Of a DNA stretch of 64,000 nucleotides, positions 56,658-64,000 are shown in pieces. Where the stretch lies: positions 1 through 64,000 of the forward strand of contig JAEOSZ010000026.1 of the NCBI GenBank assembly GCA_016840095.1, given 5' to 3'. A program made the translations under genes and the position numbers. The DNA is from Candidatus Heimdallarchaeota archaeon. GTDB lineage: Archaea > Asgardarchaeota > Heimdallarchaeia > Heimdallarchaeales > Heimdallarchaeaceae. The first letter of the stretch is position 1; every line of letters begins with the position of its first letter. Below the pieces are notes generated by a model. That model had not been told where the DNA came from and did not search any database. It worked only from the letters and a program-made list of their open reading frames with translations.

Positions 56658-57998
56658 CTATTCATTCCATTTTTTCTGATATTTTACTGCTGCTCTCTTT
56701 ACCTTCTCAATGTCAATAGTTAGATAGTTACCATCTTGATATACGATCTTTCCATCTATCATGGTCATGGTTACATCTTTTCCACTGGCTGAATAGATCA
56801 AATGAGAAATTGGGTTGTAAAATGGATATGAATTAACTTCATTGGTATCAACCAAGATTAGATCAGCTTTCTTACCTACTTCGACAGAACCTATTTCGTT
56901 TTCCCAATTTATAGCTTGGGCCCCTTCAATTGTAGCCATTTTTAGAACCTTCTCTGCAGGAAGAGCAAGTTCATCTAGATGTTTTACTTTCTGCAAGAAT
57001 GTAGCTAAACGCATATCGTGAAACATATCAAAATTATTATTGCAGGGAGGTCCATCAGTTCCAATTCCTACAATGACTCCCATATCTTGATATCTTAACA
57101 CATCACATATTCCAGATGCCAGTTTACAATTGCTACTTGGATTATGTGTTATCCTAGTTTCTGTTTGTTTAACAATTTCATATTCTTCATCATCTAACCA
57201 AATTCCATGAGCTAGAATGGTTTCAGGACCTAATGCATTTAGTTTTTTTAGAGATCTGAAATAGCTTTCTCCGTACATCTTTACAACTGCATCACATTCC
57301 GCTTGTGATTCAGACGCATGAGAATGAATCATTAAGTCGTCATATTCGTCTCTAGTTTCAACAATCATTTTCATTAATTTGGGAGAACAAGAAAGGAGAA
57401 ACCTTGCATTCAATGTATATTTTATCCTACCATTTTGTGTTTGATGATATTCATCTATCTGCTTTCTAGTGCTTTCAATGACAGTTTCAGCATCTTCACG
57501 AACAATCTCAGCAAAATCATTATTATAATCCATTAGCATTTTTCCAATTCTTGCTCTAATTCCAATTTCCTTTGCTGCTTTAATTCCCTTAATTGAATCA
57601 TGAGTTGTAAGCATATCATTTGTAGTAGTTGTACCAGTTCTTATCATCTCTGCAAAACCAAGAAGTGATGAATTATATACCTCTTCAGAAGTGAAACGTG
57701 CTTCTCCAGGTAAGACCACTTTTTTTAACCAATCTAGTAGTGCATAATCATCAGCTTTACCTCTCAAAAATGTTTGAATACTGTGACTATGAGTATTAAC
57801 TAAACCAGGAAGTAATATTTTGTTTGAACCTTCTATTATCTTTGAAGCTGAATAATCTTGGTTTATTTCTTTCTTTGTTCCTACGCCTTGAATTATACCG
57901 TTGGAAATGAAAATTGCTGCATCTTTGATAACCCTATTTGAAGGGTCACAAGTAACTAATGTATCTGCTTCTAAAATAGTATCTTTCAACTTGACCAT
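56658..57998 (-). CDS. amidohydrolase, MTA/SAH deaminase-like
   Basis: A 446-residue metal-dependent hydrolase of the MtaD/5'-deoxyadenosine deaminase type. GLVNTHSHSIQTFLRGKADDYAL carries the HxH metal ligands, IHSHASESQAECD and LAHGIWLDDEE the next histidines, and GTDGPPCNNNFDMF the metal Asp. The open frame extends 27 codons further, but ATG 57998 has a TATA box (TTTATTAAG) about 25 bases upstream and begins the family fold. It deaminates adenosine-type compounds; the exact substrate is open. The UDG gene is divergent. Confidence 0.87.
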   Translation of the reverse strand: MVKLKDTILEADTLVTCDPSNRVIKDAAIFISNGIIQGVGTKKEINQDYSASKIIEGSNKILLPGLVNTHSHSIQTFLRGKADDYALLDWLKKVVLPGEARFTSEEVYNSSLLGFAEMIRTGTTTTNDMLTTHDSIKGIKAAKEIGIRARIGKMLMDYNNDFAEIVREDAETVIESTRKQIDEYHQTQNGRIKYTLNARFLLSCSPKLMKMIVETRDEYDDLMIHSHASESQAECDAVVKMYGESYFRSLKKLNALGPETILAHGIWLDDEEYEIVKQTETRITHNPSSNCKLASGICDVLRYQDMGVIVGIGTDGPPCNNNFDMFHDMRLATFLQKVKHLDELALPAEKVLKMATIEGAQAINWENEIGSVEVGKKADLILVDTNEVNSYPFYNPISHLIYSASGKDVTMTMIDGKIVYQDGNYLTIDIEKVKRAAVKYQKKWNE

Positions 57999-58057
57999 TT
58001 TTTTAATAGGGCATAGCTTAATAAATCCTCTTTTTTTTGTATTTTTGTAGAAAAAAA

Positions 58058-58699
58058 ATGTTAGATGATGAATTAGCAAAACTGACTGAGGAAATCATCA
58101 TATGTGAATCTTGTCATCTTAAAGACAGCCGAACTAAAGTTGTTCCAGGTATCTATGGTCCAAAGAATGGACTTTGTATTATAGGGGAAGCACCTGGGTT
58201 TAATGAAGATAAACAAGGAGAACCTTTTGTTGGTAGATCAGGAAAACTGTTAGATAGTATGCTGACAGATATTGGTCTAGAAAGAAAAAGAGACGTCAGT
58301 ATTCTTAATGTAGTTAAATGTCGACCAACAACAGAGAATAAAGAAAACAGAACCCCCACAAACTCTGAATTGAAATTTTGTGGTGAGAGATGGTTGTTTA
58401 AGCAACTGAAGTTGCTCTCGCCTAAATTAATTGTAACAATTGGGTCTATAGCTTTGAGATTTTTCATTCCTTCAGCTGCAGTTACTAAATACGTTGGAAA
58501 ATCTTATGACACTGATTATGGAATAAAATTATTTGTTACTTATCATCCTGCATATATTCTGCGCAATTATAATCTAATGGAAGTTTATAATCAACATTTT
58601 GAAGATATGAAGAAAATCTACATTGATATCTTAAACCAAGATGGGATAACCTTTAAGGAAAAACCAAGTGAACAAAAATCTTTGACAGACTTTCTGTAG
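58058..58699 (+). CDS. uracil-DNA glycosylase, family 4
   Basis: A 213-residue [4Fe-4S] uracil-DNA glycosylase that starts base excision repair. Motif GEAPGFNEDKQGEPFVGRSG is at about 44-63, NVVKCRPT follows, and YHPAYILRN is the second active-site motif. The four cluster cysteines are in ICESCHL, VKCRP and KFCGERW. The frame opens at a TTG, but ATG 58058 is the natural start. Divergent from the amidohydrolase. Confidence 0.93.
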   Translation: MLDDELAKLTEEIIICESCHLKDSRTKVVPGIYGPKNGLCIIGEAPGFNEDKQGEPFVGRSGKLLDSMLTDIGLERKRDVSILNVVKCRPTTENKENRTPTNSELKFCGERWLFKQLKLLSPKLIVTIGSIALRFFIPSAAVTKYVGKSYDTDYGIKLFVTYHPAYILRNYNLMEVYNQHFEDMKKIYIDILNQDGITFKEKPSEQKSLTDFL

Positions 58700-58772
58700 A
58701 TTTCTTTGAGCTTCACACCGATTTTTTTCAAAGAGAGAATCATTTATAATTAGAATAAAGACCAATTAAGTA

Positions 58773-60161
58773 ATGAGTAAAAAGTCTAAATTATTTGGGA
58801 CTGCTGGAATAAGAGGTCGTTTTGGAACCAAAGTTACTGCTGGGCTTGTCATTCAAGTAAGTCAGGCAGTTGCGCAAATCTATTCTTCAGAGGGAATTCT
58901 TGTTGGTCATGATGCAAGGACTTCATCTGAAGCTTTAAGCCAATTTGCTACTGCGTCTCTTTCATTAGCAGGAGCTAAGGTTCATAAAATTGGTTTGTGC
59001 ACATTTCCTGTTATTGCCAACTTAACATTAAGCACTAAACATACTGTAGCTATCTATATTACAGCATCTCACAACCCACCAACTGATAATGGAATTAAGG
59101 TACTTAGAAACGGGAGAGAATTTACTCTTCAAGAACAAGATCAAATAGAAGAATCAATTTTCAAAAGTGGGAAAAGTTTAGATCGAATCAATCACGAAGA
59201 GTGGAATAAAATTATTCCACAATTTGGAGTACTTGATGCAAACAATCAATATTTCAAGAGAATCACTCAAAAGATTAAAATGGATGGAAGCGGAAGAAGA
59301 GTAATTCTAGATTGTGCAAACGGTCCAATGGCAGAGCTTGCACCACTAATATTAACACATTATGGCTTTTCACCAACAACGATTAATTCACATATAGACG
59401 GTTCTTTTCCAGGAAGGCTTGCAGAACCTAGTCCAGAAAATCTTACAACACTAATAGATCTTTGTAAGAAAGAAAGGGTTCTGGGAGTAGCTTTTGACGG
59501 TGATGGCGATAGGTTAGCTATTATAGATGAATTAGGTCAATTTGTTGAACTATCAAGAATCAACGCTCTATTGGCAACTTATGCTATTGAAGAAGAAGGA
59601 CCAGGAAAAGTAATTGTTAGTATTGATTCATCAACTACAATTGATAAAACTGTTGAAAAAATCGGGGGAGAAGTCATAAGAACAAATTTAGGTGAGCTTC
59701 ACACAAAAGGTAAAGAACTTCTTGAAGCTAATGAGAAAGTTGTTTTTGCAGCTGAACCCTGGAAACCTATTTTTCCTAAATGGGGTTTTTGGATAGATGG
59801 TTTATATTCACTAATTAAAATTTTGAAAGTGATTACAAGTGCTCAAACTACTGTTTCTGAAATAATTAAAGCTATTCCATTACATATTGCAAAGAGAACA
59901 GCATATATGGTAGATCAGGAAAGAGCTGAGGTTATTTTTGATGAATGTAAAGCTAAGCTCAAAGTTTCTCTTGAAAATGAAAGAAAAAGAGAACTAACCA
60001 TTGATGGTTTGCGCTATGATATGGATGACAGCACATGGGTCTTGATAAGAAAGTCAGGAACAGAACCTAAGATTAGAATTTATTATGAAGCTCCTACTGA
60101 AGAACGTTTTGAGTGGATTGAAAATATTGTTAAAGACTTAGAGAAAATAATCAAAGATTAG
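58773..60161 (+). CDS. phosphohexomutase (phosphoglucosamine/phosphomannomutase)
   Basis: An alpha-D-phosphohexomutase of 462 residues. The phosphoserine loop is ITASHNPPTDNGIKV, the metal loop AFDGDGDRLAII, and the substrate loop LVIRKSGTEPKIRIYYEA-like at the end. LFGTAGIRGRFG starts it. It interconverts sugar 1- and 6-phosphates, feeding NDP-sugar enzymes such as the nucleotidyltransferase at 35406. Archaeal members are often bifunctional for glucosamine and mannose. It runs into the next small gene with an eight-base gap. Confidence 0.92.
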   Translation: MSKKSKLFGTAGIRGRFGTKVTAGLVIQVSQAVAQIYSSEGILVGHDARTSSEALSQFATASLSLAGAKVHKIGLCTFPVIANLTLSTKHTVAIYITASHNPPTDNGIKVLRNGREFTLQEQDQIEESIFKSGKSLDRINHEEWNKIIPQFGVLDANNQYFKRITQKIKMDGSGRRVILDCANGPMAELAPLILTHYGFSPTTINSHIDGSFPGRLAEPSPENLTTLIDLCKKERVLGVAFDGDGDRLAIIDELGQFVELSRINALLATYAIEEEGPGKVIVSIDSSTTIDKTVEKIGGEVIRTNLGELHTKGKELLEANEKVVFAAEPWKPIFPKWGFWIDGLYSLIKILKVITSAQTTVSEIIKAIPLHIAKRTAYMVDQERAEVIFDECKAKLKVSLENERKRELTIDGLRYDMDDSTWVLIRKSGTEPKIRIYYEAPTEERFEWIENIVKDLEKIIKD

Positions 60162-60169
60162 TGAGATAT

Positions 60170-60547
60170 ATGGTATCAGAAATAATAAACGAGGAATTGA
60201 GACTAACTTATGAAAGGCTTAGAATGACTTTAGTAATTCTGTTCTTTTGGGTTATTCTAACTACTTTGGATATAACAGGAATAATAAACTTAGAAGGAAA
60301 CGGAAATAACTTTCTGGTCTATGCTATTATGGCAGCTTCAGCTATCATTTTCCTAATACTTGCTTTAGGTATCCAAGCAGAACCACTTATCAAACAAGTG
60401 ATAAAAAATAGAAAAGAAATCGATAAGTTTTGGGAATCTGAAGAAAAACTAAAACCAAGTATAGAAAAGCGAACAAAAATTAGTGAAATAATTTTGATTT
60501 TTGCTATATTAATAATGATGGTATCTTTACTGTTTATAACAGTGTAA
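60170..60547 (+). CDS. small membrane protein, 125 aa
   Basis: A 125-residue protein with three hydrophobic helices (about 20-38, 48-68 and 104-123) and a charged loop between the second and third. GTG 60161 in frame belongs to the ribosome-binding site GTGAG; ATG 60170 follows after four bases. It is probably co-transcribed with the phosphohexomutase. No family recognised. Confidence 0.65.
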   Translation: MVSEIINEELRLTYERLRMTLVILFFWVILTTLDITGIINLEGNGNNFLVYAIMAASAIIFLILALGIQAEPLIKQVIKNRKEIDKFWESEEKLKPSIEKRTKISEIILIFAILIMMVSLLFITV

Positions 60548-60700
60548 ACTCGGTAATCTTTACCTATCAAGGTGAGGCGATTCTAGCTAAACAAACCAAC
60601 TTTTTTTCCTTTAAAGAGTCAATCAATTAATTAATAAACCACCTTCTTGGAAGTTCTAGTAAATCTTCCAGTCGAAAAAGAGGGGTTTTGAAAGAACCAG

Positions 60701-60749
60701 AGGTCACTGAAAGTATTTAGCACCTTATTAGAAGGATTTATTGTGACCT
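60701..60749. other. nested inverted repeat, possible structured element
   Basis: AGGTCAC (60701-60707) and GTGACCT (60743-60749) form a 7-bp outer stem, enclosing a CCTT-ATTAG-AAGG hairpin (60723-60735). It lies in the 249-base gap before the HAD gene, about 50 bases before its ATG. It could be an operator pair or a small structured RNA. The gap has no open frame of note. Confidence 0.3.
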
Positions 60750-60796
60750 AGGTGAAGGAAATATCTTTATTTACTATTAGATTTTGATATACTTGA

Positions 60797-61558
60797 ATGG
60801 CTAAAAATAATCCCTCAGATTTTGCTATTTTTTTTGATGATGGAGGAGTAATGAATGATAATAAATTACGAGGTATTCAATGGCAAAAGCTAGTGGGAGA
60901 ATATTTCTCACCCAAGTATAGTGGTGAACCACATAGGTGGGCTGAAGCAAACTTCGTATTTATTACTGATTTTATTGCTGAGGAAAGTATCTCTATTGAA
61001 AAAGGAGAGATAACTGACTACAATGATTATTATTCCAAATTTCAAAGCAGATGGGTAACTAACATGTTTGATTATGTAGGTGTAAAAATACCTCCTAAAG
61101 AGATCCACTCAAAAATTTATTTCGAAGCTATTAATTTTATTACTCCAAATGTAAAAGCTTCTTTTCCAGGAGTTGTTGAAGTTATTAAGCATCTGCACAA
61201 ACTTGGATTTAGACTATTTACAGCTTCAGCTGAACATTCAACTGAGCTAAAAGGATACCTAAGGGGGATGAGAGTAATAGACAATTTTGAAAACTACTAT
61301 GGACCAGATTTGATAAATACTCACAAAAGTATGGATAATTTCTATAAGAACATGTTCGCTGACATCAACCTAGATCCCAACAAAGCAATAATTATAGAAG
61401 ATAATCCTAGATATTTGGAAACTGCTGAACAAAGTGGTGCTAATGTGATTCAAGCATGTTTGGCAAGGGAGTATGAACCAAAATACCAATATTTCTTTGA
61501 ATTTATGCAAGAATTACCAGAATTAATAATAAAAATAATCAAAAAAATAAAAAAATAA
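60797..61558 (+). CDS. HAD-family hydrolase
   Basis: A 253-residue haloacid-dehalogenase-like hydrolase. Motif I is AIFFDDGGVMN, motif II FTASAEHST, motif IV AIIIEDNPRYLETAEQSGANVI. The second Asp of DxD in motif I is Gly if the first Asp is the nucleophile, which is not the commonest phosphatase form. The substrate is unknown. A TATA-like stretch about 25 bases before the ATG suggests a leaderless message. Converges with the transporter. Confidence 0.82.
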   Translation: MAKNNPSDFAIFFDDGGVMNDNKLRGIQWQKLVGEYFSPKYSGEPHRWAEANFVFITDFIAEESISIEKGEITDYNDYYSKFQSRWVTNMFDYVGVKIPPKEIHSKIYFEAINFITPNVKASFPGVVEVIKHLHKLGFRLFTASAEHSTELKGYLRGMRVIDNFENYYGPDLINTHKSMDNFYKNMFADINLDPNKAIIIEDNPRYLETAEQSGANVIQACLAREYEPKYQYFFEFMQELPELIIKIIKKIKK

Positions 61559-61568
61559 AGAAAAGGAA

Positions 61569-63029
61569 TTATTCTTTATCATAAATTCCTGTGTAAGGTG
61601 CTCTTTCTCCTTTCATATATCTCTCATGAGGATCCTTGATAAACAGGGTAATAATTATACCTAATGAGAAAAGTACCAGCAGACTAGCAAGAGCGACTCT
61701 CATTGGATTAGGTGGAACTAGTCCTTCAGCTAGAAAGATCACCAAGCCAAATAGGAGGGGAGATACTATTGCACTTACTCTCCCAGCTATTTTTTGAAAA
61801 CCACCATACTGTGCGAGTCGTGAAGGTGGAGCCAAAACCATAATAAATTGCCTTCCTACGATCCATATTCCTCCAAAACCTAAACCAATGAATATTGCAC
61901 CAAACCATATTATCCAGGCAGGAATTGTGATTGAACCAACTGTCCATCCTCCTAGAACAAATATAACTATTGCAATAAACCAAGATATACCAATCATAAG
62001 GAACAGTTTCTTAGGACCGTATTTGTTTATGAATTTTCCAATTATGATTCCAGATATTATTGAGAATACTATACCTCCTAGAATAACATATTCTACTATT
62101 CCTTCAAACATTGAACCGCCTACTGTTGAAATCACAGGTACCATATAGAGAATCGTCGTATTTGCTGCATCAGTTATGAAAAACCAAGCTAAAAAGAATA
62201 ACCAGGAATTTCTATCTAGAACAATTGCTTTCAAGGATGTCTTAAAATCACCCAATGAAGCTTTCCAATAATCTCCTGCAGTCATCTTTTCTGCAGGTGG
62301 ATTTTCTACTTCTTTGTGGAACAGATATGGAATGCTCATTAATATTATGATTATTGCAGATATTAAGAATAGCCATCTCAGACCACCAAAATTAATATCC
62401 CCTGGATTAATAACTACTTCACCTACTTGCCAAATTCCTGTGTCTACATGAGTTGCCTTTCCGAATAGAGAATCAAGACCTACAACAATACTTAGAACTA
62501 CTGCTATTATTGATCCAAGAGGTGCAAGAGCACCACCAAGGGCTTGAATAAATCCTCTATCTTCTGTTTCTGTGATGAAAGGAATTTGAGCGTCGTAAAA
62601 CATTCTTCCTGCTTGATAGCAGAAATTTGCAACAACGAATAGTATGCATGCCCACCAGAAGTTTTGCCAAATTGTAATCATTGCTGTTGTAGTTACCATT
62701 ATTCCAGCAACTATCAGTACAGCTGGTTTTCTTTTCCCAGCTCTATCCGAAATAGCACCAAGAATTGGTCCGAAAATAGCAATTAAGAGATTTGAACCAG
62801 CCATGAAAACTGACATTACAATAAAAACTGTTGAGAATTTCCATCCCATTTGAACACCTAAAAGTAACACAAATGGAGTAAATGCTAAGCTTATAACAGA
62901 TTGTGAGAAGAAGGTATCTGCTGCATCATAGCTGTACCACAGCCATGCATTTCTTCGATTTGATACTTTTGATTCTAATGAAATTTCTCTAGCATCATCT
63001 TTATCTAAAATTTCTTCTAATTTTGACAT
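61569..63029 (-). CDS. MFS transporter, UMF1/Atg22-like
   Basis: A 486-residue transporter with about 12 membrane helices. AWLWYSYDAADTFFSQSVISLAFTPF at the N-terminus is typical of the UMF1/Atg22 group, and GAISDRAGKRKP is the MFS loop 2-3 motif. GTG 63038 is in frame, but GGTGAA lies four bases before ATG 63029. The substrate is not predictable. Confidence 0.85.
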   Translation of the reverse strand: MSKLEEILDKDDAREISLESKVSNRRNAWLWYSYDAADTFFSQSVISLAFTPFVLLLGVQMGWKFSTVFIVMSVFMAGSNLLIAIFGPILGAISDRAGKRKPAVLIVAGIMVTTTAMITIWQNFWWACILFVVANFCYQAGRMFYDAQIPFITETEDRGFIQALGGALAPLGSIIAVVLSIVVGLDSLFGKATHVDTGIWQVGEVVINPGDINFGGLRWLFLISAIIIILMSIPYLFHKEVENPPAEKMTAGDYWKASLGDFKTSLKAIVLDRNSWLFFLAWFFITDAANTTILYMVPVISTVGGSMFEGIVEYVILGGIVFSIISGIIIGKFINKYGPKKLFLMIGISWFIAIVIFVLGGWTVGSITIPAWIIWFGAIFIGLGFGGIWIVGRQFIMVLAPPSRLAQYGGFQKIAGRVSAIVSPLLFGLVIFLAEGLVPPNPMRVALASLLVLFSLGIIITLFIKDPHERYMKGERAPYTGIYDKE

Positions 63030-63137
63030 ATTTTTCACCTTAAATCGTTTCTTAAAGAGAATTTTGCTTAAAACTGTACTGGTTTATTTTAAAGATTCAC
63101 CTAAAAATCGAAAAAAGAAAAGGTTTTTCACTATTTT

Positions 63138-64000
63138 CTAACGAGGAATATTTACTTCAAATTCTCTTAGAGATGGAGGAACACTATCGATTTTTGTGAT
63201 TTTGCTGAATTCTAATCCAATTAAACCCATTAACCTTTCTCTTCTAGATTCATCTGTTTTCATGAAAATAAACCTTCCATTAGGCAATTCTGAAGCTATT
63301 TTTGGATATGTAATTTGATTATGAACTTTATCTTTAGTGCCATTTGTTACAAATATTTCCTTTGTTATTCCAGAAACATTACCAAAGAGTTCAAAATCAA
63401 TCACTGAATCTGCAACCCTCTTCCATTTCCAAAGTTCAGCATCAACCACAACATCTTCTGCTCTTCTTCTTTGGACTTCTTCATTCATACCTCTTAGTTG
63501 TAGTCTTTTAAGTATAGGTTTAATCATTTTAACTACAAATACAGGTAGTATAGGGGACACGTACCTTAGAAACCACTTTGGAAACCATAGTGTGTGCATA
63601 GGATCATGTGCAATTATTGTTGGAGCATCAATTACCTCTTCAACCAAACCTTGTAATATTATTGCACTTCCCCAGCAAGTTCCTTGAAGAACAAAGTCTT
63701 TTTTATCCAATTCAAAATAATTAATAACATCCTGGATATCCTTGGCTTTTTGATACATCCCCATTTTTGCTCTTTTTCTATCCAGTTTACTACTACTCTT
63801 CTCACGGGTTTCTACATAATAACACTCGACTTTATCATGGATAACTTCGTAGAAATCCACAAAACCAATTCCACTTGTTCCCCACCCTGGAATAAAAACT
63901 AAAGGTCGCTTTGAAACAGGATTTTGGGGTTTGATGTGATATACTTTAATTTCTCCATCATCAACCGGAACGTAAAAGCTCTCTGTTGTATCAATCTCCC
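63138..64000 (-). CDS. alpha/beta hydrolase with Cys elbow, 5' end cut
   Basis: The frame stays open to the window edge, so the N-terminus is missing; at least 286 residues are seen. VFIPGWGTSGIGF is the oxyanion region. The nucleophile elbow reads LQGTCWGSAI, with Cys where Ser is usual (GxSxG), as in dienelactone hydrolases. NGTKDKVHN is the likely acid position. A basic insertion (about residues 140-195) acts as a cap. The substrate is unknown. Confidence 0.75.
   Translation of the reverse strand, partial: EIDTTESFYVPVDDGEIKVYHIKPQNPVSKRPLVFIPGWGTSGIGFVDFYEVIHDKVECYYVETREKSSSKLDRKRAKMGMYQKAKDIQDVINYFELDKKDFVLQGTCWGSAIILQGLVEEVIDAPTIIAHDPMHTLWFPKWFLRYVSPILPVFVVKMIKPILKRLQLRGMNEEVQRRRAEDVVVDAELWKWKRVADSVIDFELFGNVSGITKEIFVTNGTKDKVHNQITYPKIASELPNGRFIFMKTDESRRERLMGLIGLEFSKITKIDSVPPSLREFEVNIPR

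Overview
This window is a piece of chromosome from an AT-rich archaeon. RNA polymerase subunit A is split into A' and A'', subunit D carries ferredoxin-type cysteine clusters, and there are archaeal/eukaryotic-type ribosomal proteins (eL18, eL30, uL2, uL3, uL4, uL13, uL23, uS9, uS12), aIF5A, Nog1, Nob1, archaeal NusA, an Orc1/Cdc6 initiator, an ADP-dependent sugar kinase and tRNAs with encoded CCA. A PAC3/PAC4-like candidate chaperone, a SWIM protein and bacterial-type GlyA, FolD, GcvP and PPDK would suit an Asgard (Promethearchaeota) genome. That placement is inference; the sequence itself only proves an archaeon.

Left edge (1-2.7 kb): a truncated Orc1/Cdc6 gene points left. To its right lie two short, separately terminated, paralogous microprotein genes of 23 and 22 codons sharing KYDPxxGDGDIxPPAWxP. 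They are followed by a 526-residue TPR-like helical-repeat protein whose upstream region shares a palindrome and a CCAAAAGT block with the second microprotein gene. This is the best candidate for an undescribed system: a possible peptide and TPR-receptor signalling locus.

2.8-10.3 kb: tRNA-Leu, a small pilin-like membrane protein, rpoD-eL18-uL13-uS9-rtcA, then uL3-uL4-uL23-uL2 and a PAC2-family proteasome chaperone. 10.3-21.5 kb: Nog1 and TrpRS, an ADP-dependent kinase, two unknown proteins, an HD phosphohydrolase, tRNA-Ala, aIF5A, uS12 and two convergent unknown membrane proteins. 21.7-31 kb: rpoA2/rpoA1, a divergent FolD, the PAC3-like candidate, GlyA, a D-aminopeptidase, a UbiD-family protein and a second tRNA-Leu.

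31-43.6 kb: a phosphodiesterase, an NSUN-type RNA methyltransferase, NAD kinase, Nob1, an aminotransferase, a ribbon-helix-helix/nucleotidyltransferase fusion, eL30, NusA, a SWIM protein, unsplit rpoB, a degenerate Hef-like helicase and SurE. 43.7-64 kb: metabolic genes, namely PPDK, a five-gene operon with split glycine decarboxylase (gcvPA/gcvPB), two SDRs and an AcoX-type NAD kinase, lipid or membrane enzymes, a GHMP kinase with an amidohydrolase, family-4 UDG, a phosphohexomutase, a HAD hydrolase, an MFS transporter and a truncated alpha/beta hydrolase.

Classical archaeal gene strings are broken up here: rpoN/rpoK do not follow uS9, uS19 does not follow uL2, rpoB is 12 kb from rpoA1 with no rpoH beside it, and eL30-nusA is detached from rpoA2. 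Many genes use a GGTGAT/GTGAG ribosome-binding site four bases before the start. This allowed several starts to be reset and points to two TTG starts. Other genes have a TATA box about 25-30 bases before the ATG and look leaderless.
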